DNA of 7,106 nt from Thermodesulfobacteriales bacterium (GTDB lineage: Bacteria; Desulfobacterota_D; UBA1144; Nemesobacterales; UBA2774): contig SPCL01000106.1 of assembly GCA_004525335.1 (NCBI GenBank), positions 1-7,106 on the forward strand. The letters are read 5' to 3'. The translations under genes were made by a program, and so were the position numbers. Below, piece by piece: positions 1-5,597 of the stretch (positions within the stretch are counted from its first letter, which is position 1; every line of letters starts with the position of its first letter). Below the pieces are notes generated by a model. It saw nothing but the letters and a program-made list of their open reading frames with translations, had not been told where the DNA came from and did no database searches.

Positions 1-4
1 AATT

Positions 5-9
5 CTCCT
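5..9 (-). promoter_or_regulatory. Possible Shine-Dalgarno of a gene just left of the window
   Basis: Read on the minus strand, the window ends with AGGAG at 9 to 5, then AATT at the edge. A start codon one to four bases beyond position 1 would be correctly spaced, so a leftward gene may begin just outside. Nothing inside the window can confirm it. Confidence 0.3.
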
Positions 10-191
10 GTACGAATTTCGTCTTTTGTATTTTGATAATTTTAATCTTAGGCAGGTCTTATAATAGAGACTAAAATAAGAACTCCCTCCATCTATTGCC
101 ATCTTAAGACAATAAAAATACTATAACCGTGATTTGATTTATATACATGAATTCAAATAAGTCTAATAAAAATAATCAGCTTATCGTAATA

Positions 192-316
192 TACACCCCC
201 CTTGATGGGGAACGGTTGCAAGCTAGCGCGCAACCGGACGCCCTTACATCAAAGCCTCAGGTGTAACTAAATTTCCCTCTCAATGTTTCCGAATCCAAAA
301 TAATTAAGGGGGGGTG
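192..316. repeat. Nested palindromic, MITE-like or structured-RNA element
   Basis: Several nested complementary segments lie here. TACACC (192-197) pairs with GGTGTA (260-265). TTGATG (202-207) pairs with CATCAA (247-252), and GGG (208-210) with CCC (241-243). CGGTTGC (213-219) pairs perfectly with GCAACCG (230-236). In addition CACCCCCCTT (194-203) is inverted as AAGGGGGGGTG (306-316), apart from one extra G, which would serve as imperfect terminal inverted repeats. No T-run follows the hairpins, so this is not an intrinsic terminator. A small non-autonomous mobile element or a structured RNA are both possible; I recognise no named family. Confidence 0.5.
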
Positions 317-320
317 GTTA

Positions 321-350
321 TCATTCCCGAATGCCTTAATCGGGAATCCA
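321..350. repeat. REP-like palindrome (ATTCCCG...CGGGAAT type)
   Basis: ATTCCCGA (323-330) is an exact inverted match of TCGGGAAT (340-347), with a 9-base loop and CCAG following. The pattern 'TCATTCCCG ... CGGGAATCCAG' is a very common dispersed extragenic palindrome in many bacterial genomes. It carries no coding potential and is most likely a REP or RAYT-mobilised element. Confidence 0.7.
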
Positions 351-356
351 GTCTCT

Positions 357-395
357 GTCATTCTGAGTTGGAGAGAAACGACCGAAGAATCTCAC
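357..395. repeat. Second REP-like element (TGTCATTCTGAG...GAAGAATCTC type)
   Basis: TGTCATTCTGAG at 357-367 and following is paired with GAAGAATCTCA at 384-394; ATTCT (360-364) complements AGAAT (386-390). This matches the widespread 'TGTCATTCTGAG..CGAAGAATCTC' dispersed repeat seen in diverse bacteria. It sits six bases after the preceding palindrome, so the two form a tandem pair. Confidence 0.6.
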
Positions 396-504
396 ACTTC
401 AGAATTACATGCTATTTGACATGGATATAGGAAAGTAAGGAAATTGCATATTATAAGTTTTATTATTGTTTAATAGTAAAAATCATCGTGTATGGAGGAC
501 AGGA

Positions 505-825
505 ATGTTAATTAGATTAGCTTCTGTATTATCCCTGTTAATTTTTTTCCTTCTCTTTACAGCCCCGGTTTTTGCACAGCCATTTGCATATGTTGCTAAT
601 TTCTTCTCCAATAATGTCTCGGTGATCGACACGGCGACCAATACGACAGTTGGCTTGCCCATACCGGTTGAGCTTAGCCCTCGTGGTGTGGCCATAACAC
701 CGCCACCGCCACCACCACCAATCGCCGATGTCCCAACCCTGTCCGAATGGGGACTTATCGCAATGGCTTCGATCCTCGGAATAGTAGGATTTATGGTTAT
801 GAGAAGAAGGAAAGCGACTGCTTAG
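505..825 (+). CDS. Single-repeat YVTN beta-propeller protein with IPTL-CTERM sorting tail
   Basis: A 106-residue exported protein. I start it at ATG 505 because GGAGG at 494-498 is six bases upstream; an in-frame TTG at 466 lacks such a site. Residues 1-24 are a signal peptide ending VFA before Gln25. Residues 28-65 form one YVTN-family beta-propeller repeat (AYVAN, then VSVIDTATN, then GVAITP). Seven prolines (66-72) link to VPTLSEWG (76-83), a membrane helix (about 84-99) and a basic end (RRRK). That tail is the IPTL-CTERM signal, which exosortase H (XrtH) is known to recognise for processing at the inner membrane. Family members usually carry many propeller repeats; a single one cannot close a propeller. 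The protein may be a decayed or assembly-collapsed remnant, or a miniature surface protein. Recognition of the tail is firm; the function of the mature part is unknown. Confidence 0.85.
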   Translation: MLIRLASVLSLLIFFLLFTAPVFAQPFAYVANFFSNNVSVIDTATNTTVGLPIPVELSPRGVAITPPPPPPPIADVPTLSEWGLIAMASILGIVGFMVMRRRKATA

Positions 826-862
826 AAAAAATCAGAGATAGAACAAAAAGGATATTATATAC

Positions 863-897
863 GGGAGCGAGCACTGATAGTGTCCGCTCCCTTTTTT
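863..897 (+). terminator. Rho-independent terminator after the IPTL-CTERM gene
   Basis: GGGAGCG (863-869) pairs with CGCTCCC (885-891), and an inner stem CACT (872-875)/AGTG (879-882) closes a three-base loop with single bulges. Six T residues (892-897) follow. On the opposite strand no T-tract follows the stem, so it serves mainly the plus-strand gene, although it lies 17 bases from the end of the convergent M23 gene. Confidence 0.92.
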
Positions 898-908
898 GTA
901 GTAATTGT

Positions 909-2267
909 TTATTCTGGAAAGCCTATGATTGTAAACTGGAGCTGATGTTCGTTTGTTCTAGGAAGCGGCTCAGGAAATAGCTCAACTCCTGTTAAAATAA
1001 TTCCAGGGCTGTTTTGCTCCATTTCTTCCTCTGCGTCCGGGTCTATCACATCGTCAAGATCCAGACCGTCGCCTTCATCGTCACCATCCTCTTCAGCAAC
1101 ATCGAGCAATCTGCCAAGATCATCAAACTGTTCAAATTCAAACGTAACTCCCTCAGCTTCCGCAATTGAATTGCCGTCCATTACCTGAAAATGAAGATGA
1201 GGAGCGCCGCTCTGACCTGTATTGCCAAGGAGCCCGACCATCTCACCTTTTGCTACAAAATCGCCCACTTCCAGGTGATCATTACTTCCAGGAATCAGAT
1301 GAGCGTACAAGACATAAATACCATTACCAATGTGCATAATCACAATATTCCCCGCGCCGTCTGCGAGACTAATTGGAAACGGCGGCGATTCTCCGGGCTT
1401 ATTGTCCGGCAGGCCTTTAACCACACGGCTCACTACTCCGTCGGCAACTGCAATCAACTCAGCGCCGTATCCAAGCCAGCTATTATTGTCATTAGGATCA
1501 CCAACAAATAAGTTGTTCTCTTCATCAACTTCTAAAATATCTATGGAATAACGCTCAGGGAAAAACTCCTCCCCGTCCACTGATCTAATAACTCGCCTAT
1601 GGGCAGAGTTAGCAAAATCACAGCAGCCGTTTAGATTTATCCATCTGCCGCCTTTAATTGGTTCTCCAAGTACTAGAGCCTGCTCATGGTTTACATCAAT
1701 CTCGGTGCTAACCGTTAAAGCGCTTTGGCCTAGTAACTGCGCAATTATCGGCGGGCCGTCTATTTCAACTACGTTTATAAGTTTATCAGGAACTAATTCA
1801 AAACTGTCTACTGTTACATCAAGGAAAGTCACTCCTGTCTGCCCAGGGCCGAGTTGGTCTATTGTAACTTCATCAAGCGGTGCTTTTTTAAACGGATGAT
1901 ACTGGAGTAAAAGAGTGCGAATCATGAAGTTGCCGCCTTCAAGCACTTGCAGCGGTACCGGCGCTTGCTCACCAGTAACTCCAAAAACAGTGAGCTTTTT
2001 TAGATCAATTGTTTCAGTTGTAAAATTCTCTATCTGAACCTCATAGACTAGATGAACCAGGCCGTCATTTGCTCTAAAGGGCTGAGGTTCCTCCACTACT
2101 CCAACGATTAAAGGTTTTAGCTCGTTGGTATCATCCGGGGATGGCTCAAAATCAAAAAGATTAGCCATATTTCCATCTGAGTCACATCCGGCAAAGCCAA
2201 ATGTTATGGCTAAACCAGTTAAAATTATCACTGAAAATATAGTTAGTGATTTAGTCAGTTTACTCAT
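909..2267 (-). CDS. M23/LytM-domain lipoprotein peptidase
   Basis: A 452-residue predicted murein-endopeptidase-family lipoprotein. GGAGG at 2275-2279 is seven bases before ATG 2267. Residues 1-27 are a lipoprotein signal with lipobox FAGC; Cys28 would be lipidated, and Asp29 at +2 would favour inner-membrane retention under enterobacterial Lol rules. An N-terminal region of about 190 residues is probably beta-rich. The LytM domain spans roughly 205-375, with the core YAHL (His323), KGE-VG-LGNTG (340-351) and HLHF (His357, His359). The canonical first-ligand His, four residues before Asp243, is Arg239 (RYSID). An upstream SAHRR (His223) matches a subfamily I recall with HRR and RYAID-type motifs. 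An acidic stretch (393-418) precedes a short C-terminal beta segment. It may cleave peptidoglycan crosslinks or act as a non-catalytic activator; the fold is sure, the activity is not. Confidence 0.88.
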   Translation of the reverse strand: MSKLTKSLTIFSVIILTGLAITFGFAGCDSDGNMANLFDFEPSPDDTNELKPLIVGVVEEPQPFRANDGLVHLVYEVQIENFTTETIDLKKLTVFGVTGEQAPVPLQVLEGGNFMIRTLLLQYHPFKKAPLDEVTIDQLGPGQTGVTFLDVTVDSFELVPDKLINVVEIDGPPIIAQLLGQSALTVSTEIDVNHEQALVLGEPIKGGRWINLNGCCDFANSAHRRVIRSVDGEEFFPERYSIDILEVDEENNLFVGDPNDNNSWLGYGAELIAVADGVVSRVVKGLPDNKPGESPPFPISLADGAGNIVIMHIGNGIYVLYAHLIPGSNDHLEVGDFVAKGEMVGLLGNTGQSGAPHLHFQVMDGNSIAEAEGVTFEFEQFDDLGRLLDVAEEDGDDEGDGLDLDDVIDPDAEEEMEQNSPGIILTGVELFPEPLPRTNEHQLQFTIIGFPE

Positions 2268-2333
2268 GCTGTATCCTCCATCTTTGTATTTATATTCTTT
2301 TGGGATTTTCTAAATTTAGATACTTGTATAATA

Positions 2334-2362
2334 ATTATAGCCACGTTTTTGAAAAAAATCAC
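2334..2362 (-). promoter_or_regulatory. Candidate sigma-70 promoter of the M23 gene
   Basis: On the minus strand a perfect TATAAT lies at 2339 to 2334. It is preceded after 17 bases by GTGATT (2362 to 2357), which keeps the central TGA of the -35 consensus. A leader of about 60 bases would then carry the GGAGG site. The intergenic stretch is divergent and also drives the small plus-strand gene. Confidence 0.35.
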
Positions 2363-2414
2363 TCCACCACTATCTCGATGCTATACTCATTATATTAAGA
2401 TTACGGAGGATAAG

Positions 2415-2579
2415 ATGGAAATAGATGAGAAGACTTACAACGAAATTGCAGAGATGATTCACAGCGACCAAAGCCCTGTTGGGATTGATGCCAAAAAGAC
2501 GCATATCTTAATTCTGCATAAACTTACGCAGATTGAAAAAAGATTGGATGAGATTGAGAAGAAGCAAAAGTCAGACTGA
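2415..2579 (+). CDS. Small helical hypothetical protein (54 aa)
   Basis: I start this at ATG 2415 because GGAGG (2405-2409) is five bases upstream; an in-frame ATG at 2349 has no such site. The product is cytoplasmic, with no signal peptide or membrane segment. It is polar and highly charged. Residues 1-20 form a probable acidic helix, then comes PVGIDAKKTH (21-30), then a heptad-like helix (about 31-52) with Leu/Ile spacing and a lysine-rich end, suggesting a short coiled coil. I do not recognise a named family, though the central IDAKKTH segment looks like a conserved core rather than random sequence. The gene is divergent from the M23 lipoprotein and ends 18 bases before the convergent methyltransferase. 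It could be a small adaptor or oligomerising protein; function unknown. Confidence 0.75.
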   Translation: MEIDEKTYNEIAEMIHSDQSPVGIDAKKTHILILHKLTQIEKRLDEIEKKQKSD

Positions 2580-2580
2580 T

Positions 2581-2613
2581 TCTAGCCAAAATCCGGTTCA
2601 GCTAGATTTTCTT
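2581..2613 (+). terminator. Weak candidate terminator between convergent genes
   Basis: TCTAGC (2581-2586) pairs exactly with GCTAGA (2601-2606) and is followed by TTTTCTT (2607-2613). The stem is only six base pairs with a 14-base loop, so this is weak. Its position right after the small gene's stop codon supports it. Confidence 0.3.
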
Positions 2614-3329
2614 CCGCCAAAGAGTCCGATCTCAAACTGCTTGAAAAAACAGTCTACGTCTTTAAAGCCGATATCTCTTAACCACCCGCACTGTTTCTCA
2701 ATAGGCATAAGCTGGTCTTCATCCTTGTCAGACCGGTTTCTAAAACCCTCCGCAACTTCTTCTCTGCTAGAGTTTGGGTCAGATTTTAATTGGTAGCTGT
2801 GCAGGTGATCTACATAGTACTCTTCAAACAACTTACTAACCTCAGGCGTTGAAGACTCAACATGCTCAAGATTTAAAAATATTCCACCCTGGTTTAGAAG
2901 ATCATATATTTCAGAGTAAAGCTCATTCTTTCGAGAGTCCGGCTGATGGTGAATTGCAAATCCCGATATGATCACATCAAACAGTTTCTCTTCTTCTCCA
3001 TTCTCAATCCAGCCAGGCGTGGAAAAGTCGGCTTTGATAATTTTAGTATTTGGGGTGGAACACAGATTCTCACGAGCCGCATCTAACATAGCATCTGAGA
3101 AATCTATAAACACACCCGATGCAGAGGAGAAACTCTCAAGCAGGAAACGGCCGAGTATGCCATCGCCACAGCCGAGGTCTAAAATTCTGGATGGGGTAGG
3201 GCACCAGCCCTTAACAATGCTGGCGATAATGCCCAATTGAACATCAGTGCCCGGAACGGCCCCACGCTCTGATTCGAGAAAATATTTTGCGTTTTCCTCT
3301 ATTTCCCAAGAACTCTTAACTTTAGTCAT
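2598..3329 (-). CDS. Class I SAM-dependent methyltransferase
   Basis: A 243-residue soluble Rossmann-fold methyltransferase that would transfer a methyl group from S-adenosylmethionine to an unknown acceptor. Motif I is ILDLGCGDG (49-57). The acidic residue that should bind the SAM ribose is Asp77 in FIDFSDAML, a KADF motif lies at 99-102, and motif IV is FDVIISGFAIHH (117-128). The C-terminal part, with EQ-type residues then WLRDIGF-DVDCFFK (216-230) and FGGRK at the end, matches a common family of small free-standing methyltransferases whose substrates are mostly unassigned. Length is normal and no key residue is missing. No Shine-Dalgarno precedes ATG 3329; a possible promoter ends about 15 bases away, so the mRNA may be almost leaderless. 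It lies 110 bases downstream of the MFS gene on the same strand. Confidence 0.88.
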   Translation of the reverse strand: MTKVKSSWEIEENAKYFLESERGAVPGTDVQLGIIASIVKGWCPTPSRILDLGCGDGILGRFLLESFSSASGVFIDFSDAMLDAARENLCSTPNTKIIKADFSTPGWIENGEEEKLFDVIISGFAIHHQPDSRKNELYSEIYDLLNQGGIFLNLEHVESSTPEVSKLFEEYYVDHLHSYQLKSDPNSSREEVAEGFRNRSDKDEDQLMPIEKQCGWLRDIGFKDVDCFFKQFEIGLFGGRKSS

Positions 3330-3344
3330 TGTATTTGGTGATAA

Positions 3345-3372
3345 ATCTTATCATTTGAGACCTTGATTACAA
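3345..3372 (-). promoter_or_regulatory. Candidate extended -10 promoter of the methyltransferase
   Basis: On the minus strand TTGTAA (3372 to 3367) is followed after 16 bases by TAAGAT (3350 to 3345), and TG one base upstream of the latter makes an extended -10. Initiation would fall about nine bases before the ATG, which agrees with the missing Shine-Dalgarno. Confidence 0.4.
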
Positions 3373-3376
3373 TCCC
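3362..3376 (+). repeat. 15-bp direct repeat, copy 1
   Basis: CTTGATTACAATCCC occurs here and again in the same orientation at 4925-4939, so the pair brackets the MFS gene. The core GATT-AC-AATC is itself a small dyad. The sequence after both copies is loosely similar (TATGA and TAT elements), hinting at a shared promoter or operator rather than chance. Confidence 0.6.
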
Positions 3377-3439
3377 GCATATGAGTATAGATTATTGTTG
3401 CAGTTAATCAGGATCCACAAATGAAGTCGGACCAATTGC

Positions 3440-4663
3440 CTATCGAGTCGGTCTAGCATTTTTTCTATATGGAAGCCATACCCAAAAGAAATTTGCAAAC
3501 AAACCAATCAATGACAATACCCCCAAATATAACGAAATTGGCCATAGAGAGTCTATATTAATATTCATTGCCCAGGTTGCAGTTATAGCGGATACACCAA
3601 ATACTGTCATTACCAATAGAGCAGAAGCAGGTCCGGCAACCTTCTTGAATTCACCCATTGCCCCGGCATTTACTGCTGGCATTACTAAGCCTGCGCTAAA
3701 TCCAAACAAGCTGAGTGAAACTATTATAGCAATCAGACCTGAAACATTCATAACAGCAAGACCAAGAGTTATGACTGCTGTTAAAACTGCTGAAGATATT
3801 CCTAGAAAGAGGAGTTTCTCTATATCATATTTTTTCAAAAGCATACGATTTATAAAAAGACCAATTATATAGAGTGCAACTGTTGGTAAGGTGAGAAATG
3901 CGTAGTGATTGGCAGCAATACCTAACTGAGAAACAAACCAATAAGGCGCGGCTGAATAGTACCCAATGATCCCGCCAGTCATTACAGCATAACAAAGTGC
4001 ATATCCCCAGAATGATGTATTTGTCAAAATTGAGAGATAATAGCCGAACAGTTGAGAAGTTGTCGGACTTGGATCTTTATCCGAATAAAATCTGGTTTCA
4101 GGTAAGTCTCGATAAGCTAGTATAAGATATACAGCCGATAGAATTAGAAAAAAACCGAAGATTGCACGCCAATCTATCCAGGTCAGTAAATAACCTCCGA
4201 CAATTGGAGCCAAAGCCGGCATGGTAGATGCTACGCCGCTAATAGTGCCCATTGATCGTGCCAGATTCTTTCGATCAAAAACATCCGTAAGTATAGTTCT
4301 TGCAACAGGAGAAGCACTTCCCATTCCCAGCCCTTCTAGGGTTCGTCCGATTATATATGTAGGCAAATCAAAAGCGAGCATGGCTATCAAAGAACCGGTT
4401 ATACTAACTAGTATGCCTATGAGTAAGGTAGGTCTGCATCCTATTTTTTGTGCAATTCCACCTCAAATTGGTTGAGAAAGAGCAAAGAAAATAAAGAAGA
4501 TCGTAACAGATAATTTTACCCCGCCCGGGGTGCTATGAAAAACTTCCGATAGTATTGGTAATGCAGGCATGGATATCTTAATAGACATCCAGCTTAATAT
4601 AATTACAGCAAATGCGAGCCTAAAAGCCCACTTTTGTTCATGTTTGGTAAAGTTACTGCTCAT
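3440..4663 (-). pseudogene. Bcr/CflA-like MFS drug-efflux transporter interrupted by one in-frame TGA
   Basis: One continuous frame of 407 codons, the normal length for 12-helix DHA1 drug:proton antiporters of the inner membrane, is broken only by TGA at 4465 to 4463 (codon 67). Before it, residues 1-66 contain MPALP (helix 1) and VKLSVTIFFIFFALSQPI (helix 2). After it the frame reads GGIAQKIGCRPTLLIG, then RTLEGLGMGSASPVARTILTD, typical of helix 4 of Bcr/CflA. Relatives often have Trp at the interrupted spot, so a single TGG-to-TGA change explains the break. Motif A (GxxxDRxGRRP) is also degraded here (AQKIGCRP, lacking Asp and one Arg). The helix-1 Asp common in Bcr/CflA is Lys. A TTG at 4390 is an internal Leu codon, not a credible start. 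It is a recent pseudogene, a sequencing error or, less likely, a readthrough gene. ATG 4663 has no Shine-Dalgarno. Confidence 0.85.
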
Positions 4664-4798
4664 AATATTATTATCTAGATATGTGTGTTGAGTTTTGCAG
4701 AGCCCGTTTGTATCTAAACCCTTTTTATTCTCACTCTATCACACATACTTGCCCCCCGCAATTATCTGCTTACGTAGGAGTTCCAAGACCTTCGTATC

Positions 4799-4825
4799 AG
4801 GATTAAAACTGTGATAATTAATCCT
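4799..4825. promoter_or_regulatory. Perfect 8-bp dyad, possible operator
   Basis: AGGATTAA (4799-4806) is the exact reverse complement of TTAATCCT (4818-4825), separated by 11 bases. Centre-to-centre spacing of about 19 bases approaches two helical turns, as for dimeric repressor sites. It lies about 135 bases upstream of the transporter ATG and 175 upstream of the Cys-rich gene. No T-run makes it a terminator. Confidence 0.35.
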
Positions 4826-4924
4826 ATACCCGGAAATATTTAGTAACTTTAAGCTATGTAAGGAGAGCAAAAGAGTATTGAGCAATTCTCACATGGTTAC
4901 TATTTGCAGGAGTGTCAATGAACA

Positions 4925-4939
4925 CTTGATTACAATCCC
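4925..4939 (+). repeat. 15-bp direct repeat, copy 2
   Basis: Second copy of CTTGATTACAATCCC; it overlaps the -35 box of the probable promoter of the downstream gene. See copy 1 at 3362-3376. Confidence 0.6.
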
Positions 4940-4955
4940 AGTCCTATGATATTAT
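4926..4955 (+). promoter_or_regulatory. Candidate promoter of the Cys-rich gene
   Basis: TTGATT (4926-4931) and TATTAT (4950-4955) are separated by 18 bases. Initiation near 4962 would give a leader of about 37 bases carrying AGGGGG (4988-4993), five bases before the TTG start at 4999. Confidence 0.4.
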
Positions 4956-4998
4956 GAAACCATATCAATGATGGTAATCAACCTAAAAGGGGGAAAAC

Positions 4999-5496
4999 TT
5001 GAAACTACGACTATCAATCTTAGCTTTGGCATTTCTAATAGTTGGATTATTCCTTGTGGCTGCGCCTAAATCAGGTCTTTCACAGGAAAATGTAAGCTTG
5101 GGGTGCTGCAAAACTGTAGAAGGCGTACCTGCTTGCGAGGGTTGCGGAGATGGGGGGCTTAAGTGCGCAATTGACGGCCGGCTGTGTCCTGAAACAAGTA
5201 ATTTCTCTCTTGATCAGGTTTGTGCAGAAAGCCCTATAGCAGGGGAGGCAGAGTGTTATGATGTAGAAACTCCCACAGGATGCTGTGTTGATTCAGAAAA
5301 TCAGTGTTCAGACAATACCAATTTCGACAGCTGCACAGGACAGCACTGGTTTGAAGGCGCCGCTTGCTCAGCCGTGCCTGAGTGCTCTATTGTAAGCTCA
5401 CCCTCTAAGCTCGTCGATTGGATAATATTGGCTGCAGCATTCGTCATAGTTCTTTATGTACTTGTTAAGTTCCGCAGAAAGCGTCGCCGCAGTTAA
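4999..5496 (+). CDS. Cys-rich exported protein with C-terminal membrane anchor
   Basis: A 165-residue predicted secreted or anchored protein of unknown function. The start is TTG 4999: AGGGGG lies at 4988-4993 and nearby upstream ATGs are out of frame. Residues 1-28 are a signal peptide. The mature region contains 14 Cys (36, 37, 46, 49, 56, 63, 75, 86, 95, 96, 103, 112, 123, 129), an even number consistent with disulfides outside the cytoplasm. Two modules each begin with GCC (35-37 and 94-96) and share a C-x(3,4)-NF element (63-69 and 103-109). The second resembles GCC-C-C-W-G-C-C repeats seen in planctomycete-like surface proteins. A short linker leads to one membrane helix (about 141-156) and a tail of Arg and Lys (157-164). 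The layout resembles proteins with C-terminal sorting tails, but I see no known IPTL, PEP or GlyGly motif. Confidence 0.8.
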   Translation: MKLRLSILALAFLIVGLFLVAAPKSGLSQENVSLGCCKTVEGVPACEGCGDGGLKCAIDGRLCPETSNFSLDQVCAESPIAGEAECYDVETPTGCCVDSENQCSDNTNFDSCTGQHWFEGAACSAVPECSIVSSPSKLVDWIILAAAFVIVLYVLVKFRRKRRRS

Positions 5497-5512
5497 ATTA
5501 TTGTGAGCTTTT

Positions 5513-5540
5513 TTTACAGGAGGCAAACTCTGAATAATAA
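5513..5540 (+). promoter_or_regulatory. Weak candidate promoter of the SnoaL-like gene
   Basis: TTTACA (5513-5518) and TAATAA (5535-5540) are separated by 16 bases. The gap between this gene and its upstream neighbour is 101 bases, so an independent promoter is plausible, but co-transcription is equally possible because no terminator hairpin follows 5496. Confidence 0.25.
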
Positions 5541-5597
5541 AACTCTTGATCTGACTATAGATAGTGTTCAATTCAAGAAATAAAAGGGAGGGATTAA

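Larger units (their letters stand above)
1..504. other. Gene-free region with palindromic repeats
   Basis: No open frame here has a ribosome binding site or recognisable protein character. The first 190 bases are A+T-rich and plain. Positions 192-316 hold a nested palindromic element and 321-395 hold two REP-like palindromes, each listed separately. The last 110 bases lead into the IPTL-CTERM gene and include a TTGACA at 416-421 without a well-spaced -10 box. Confidence 0.7.
4664..4998. other. Divergent intergenic region with dyad and promoter
   Basis: This 335-base stretch separates the leftward MFS gene from the rightward Cys-rich gene. It has no supported gene. It holds a GATAAT (4675 to 4670, minus) almost touching the MFS ATG, an 8-bp perfect dyad at 4799-4825, copy 2 of the direct repeat, and a promoter at 4926-4955. 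A three-codon frame ATG-AAC-ACT-TGA at 4918 has AGGAG at 4908-4912 but is too short to call. Confidence 0.6.

Noticed and set aside
60..65. TATAAT at 60-65 as a plus-strand promoter
   Set aside because: No -35 at proper spacing; TTGATA at 33-38 is 21 bases away. The region is A+T-rich, so chance is likely.
147..266. A 39-codon frame from ATG 147 to TAA 266
   Set aside because: No ribosome binding site precedes it, and its second half is built from the palindromic element, so its protein-like look is more likely composition. Homology or ribosome profiling could reverse this.
196..268. c-di-GMP (GEMM-I) riboswitch
   Set aside because: GGACGC followed later by AAAGCCTC recalls the conserved GGACGCAAAGCC, but eight bases interrupt it and the expected two-helix layout is not evident.
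190..270. Integron attC site
   Set aside because: The ends GTTACAC/GTGTAAC do not fit the GTTRRRY/RYYYAAC core, and no integrase or cassette array is present.
416..429. Promoter with TTGACA at 416-421 for the IPTL gene
   Set aside because: The -35 hexamer is perfect but no -10-like hexamer lies 16-18 bases downstream; TATTAT at 449 is 27 bases away.
4463..4465. Selenocysteine at the transporter TGA
   Set aside because: The site fits Trp in relatives, and no stable hairpin follows the TGA.
5496..5515. Terminator at the T-tract after the Cys-rich gene
   Set aside because: The seven-T run at 5509-5515 has no preceding stem.
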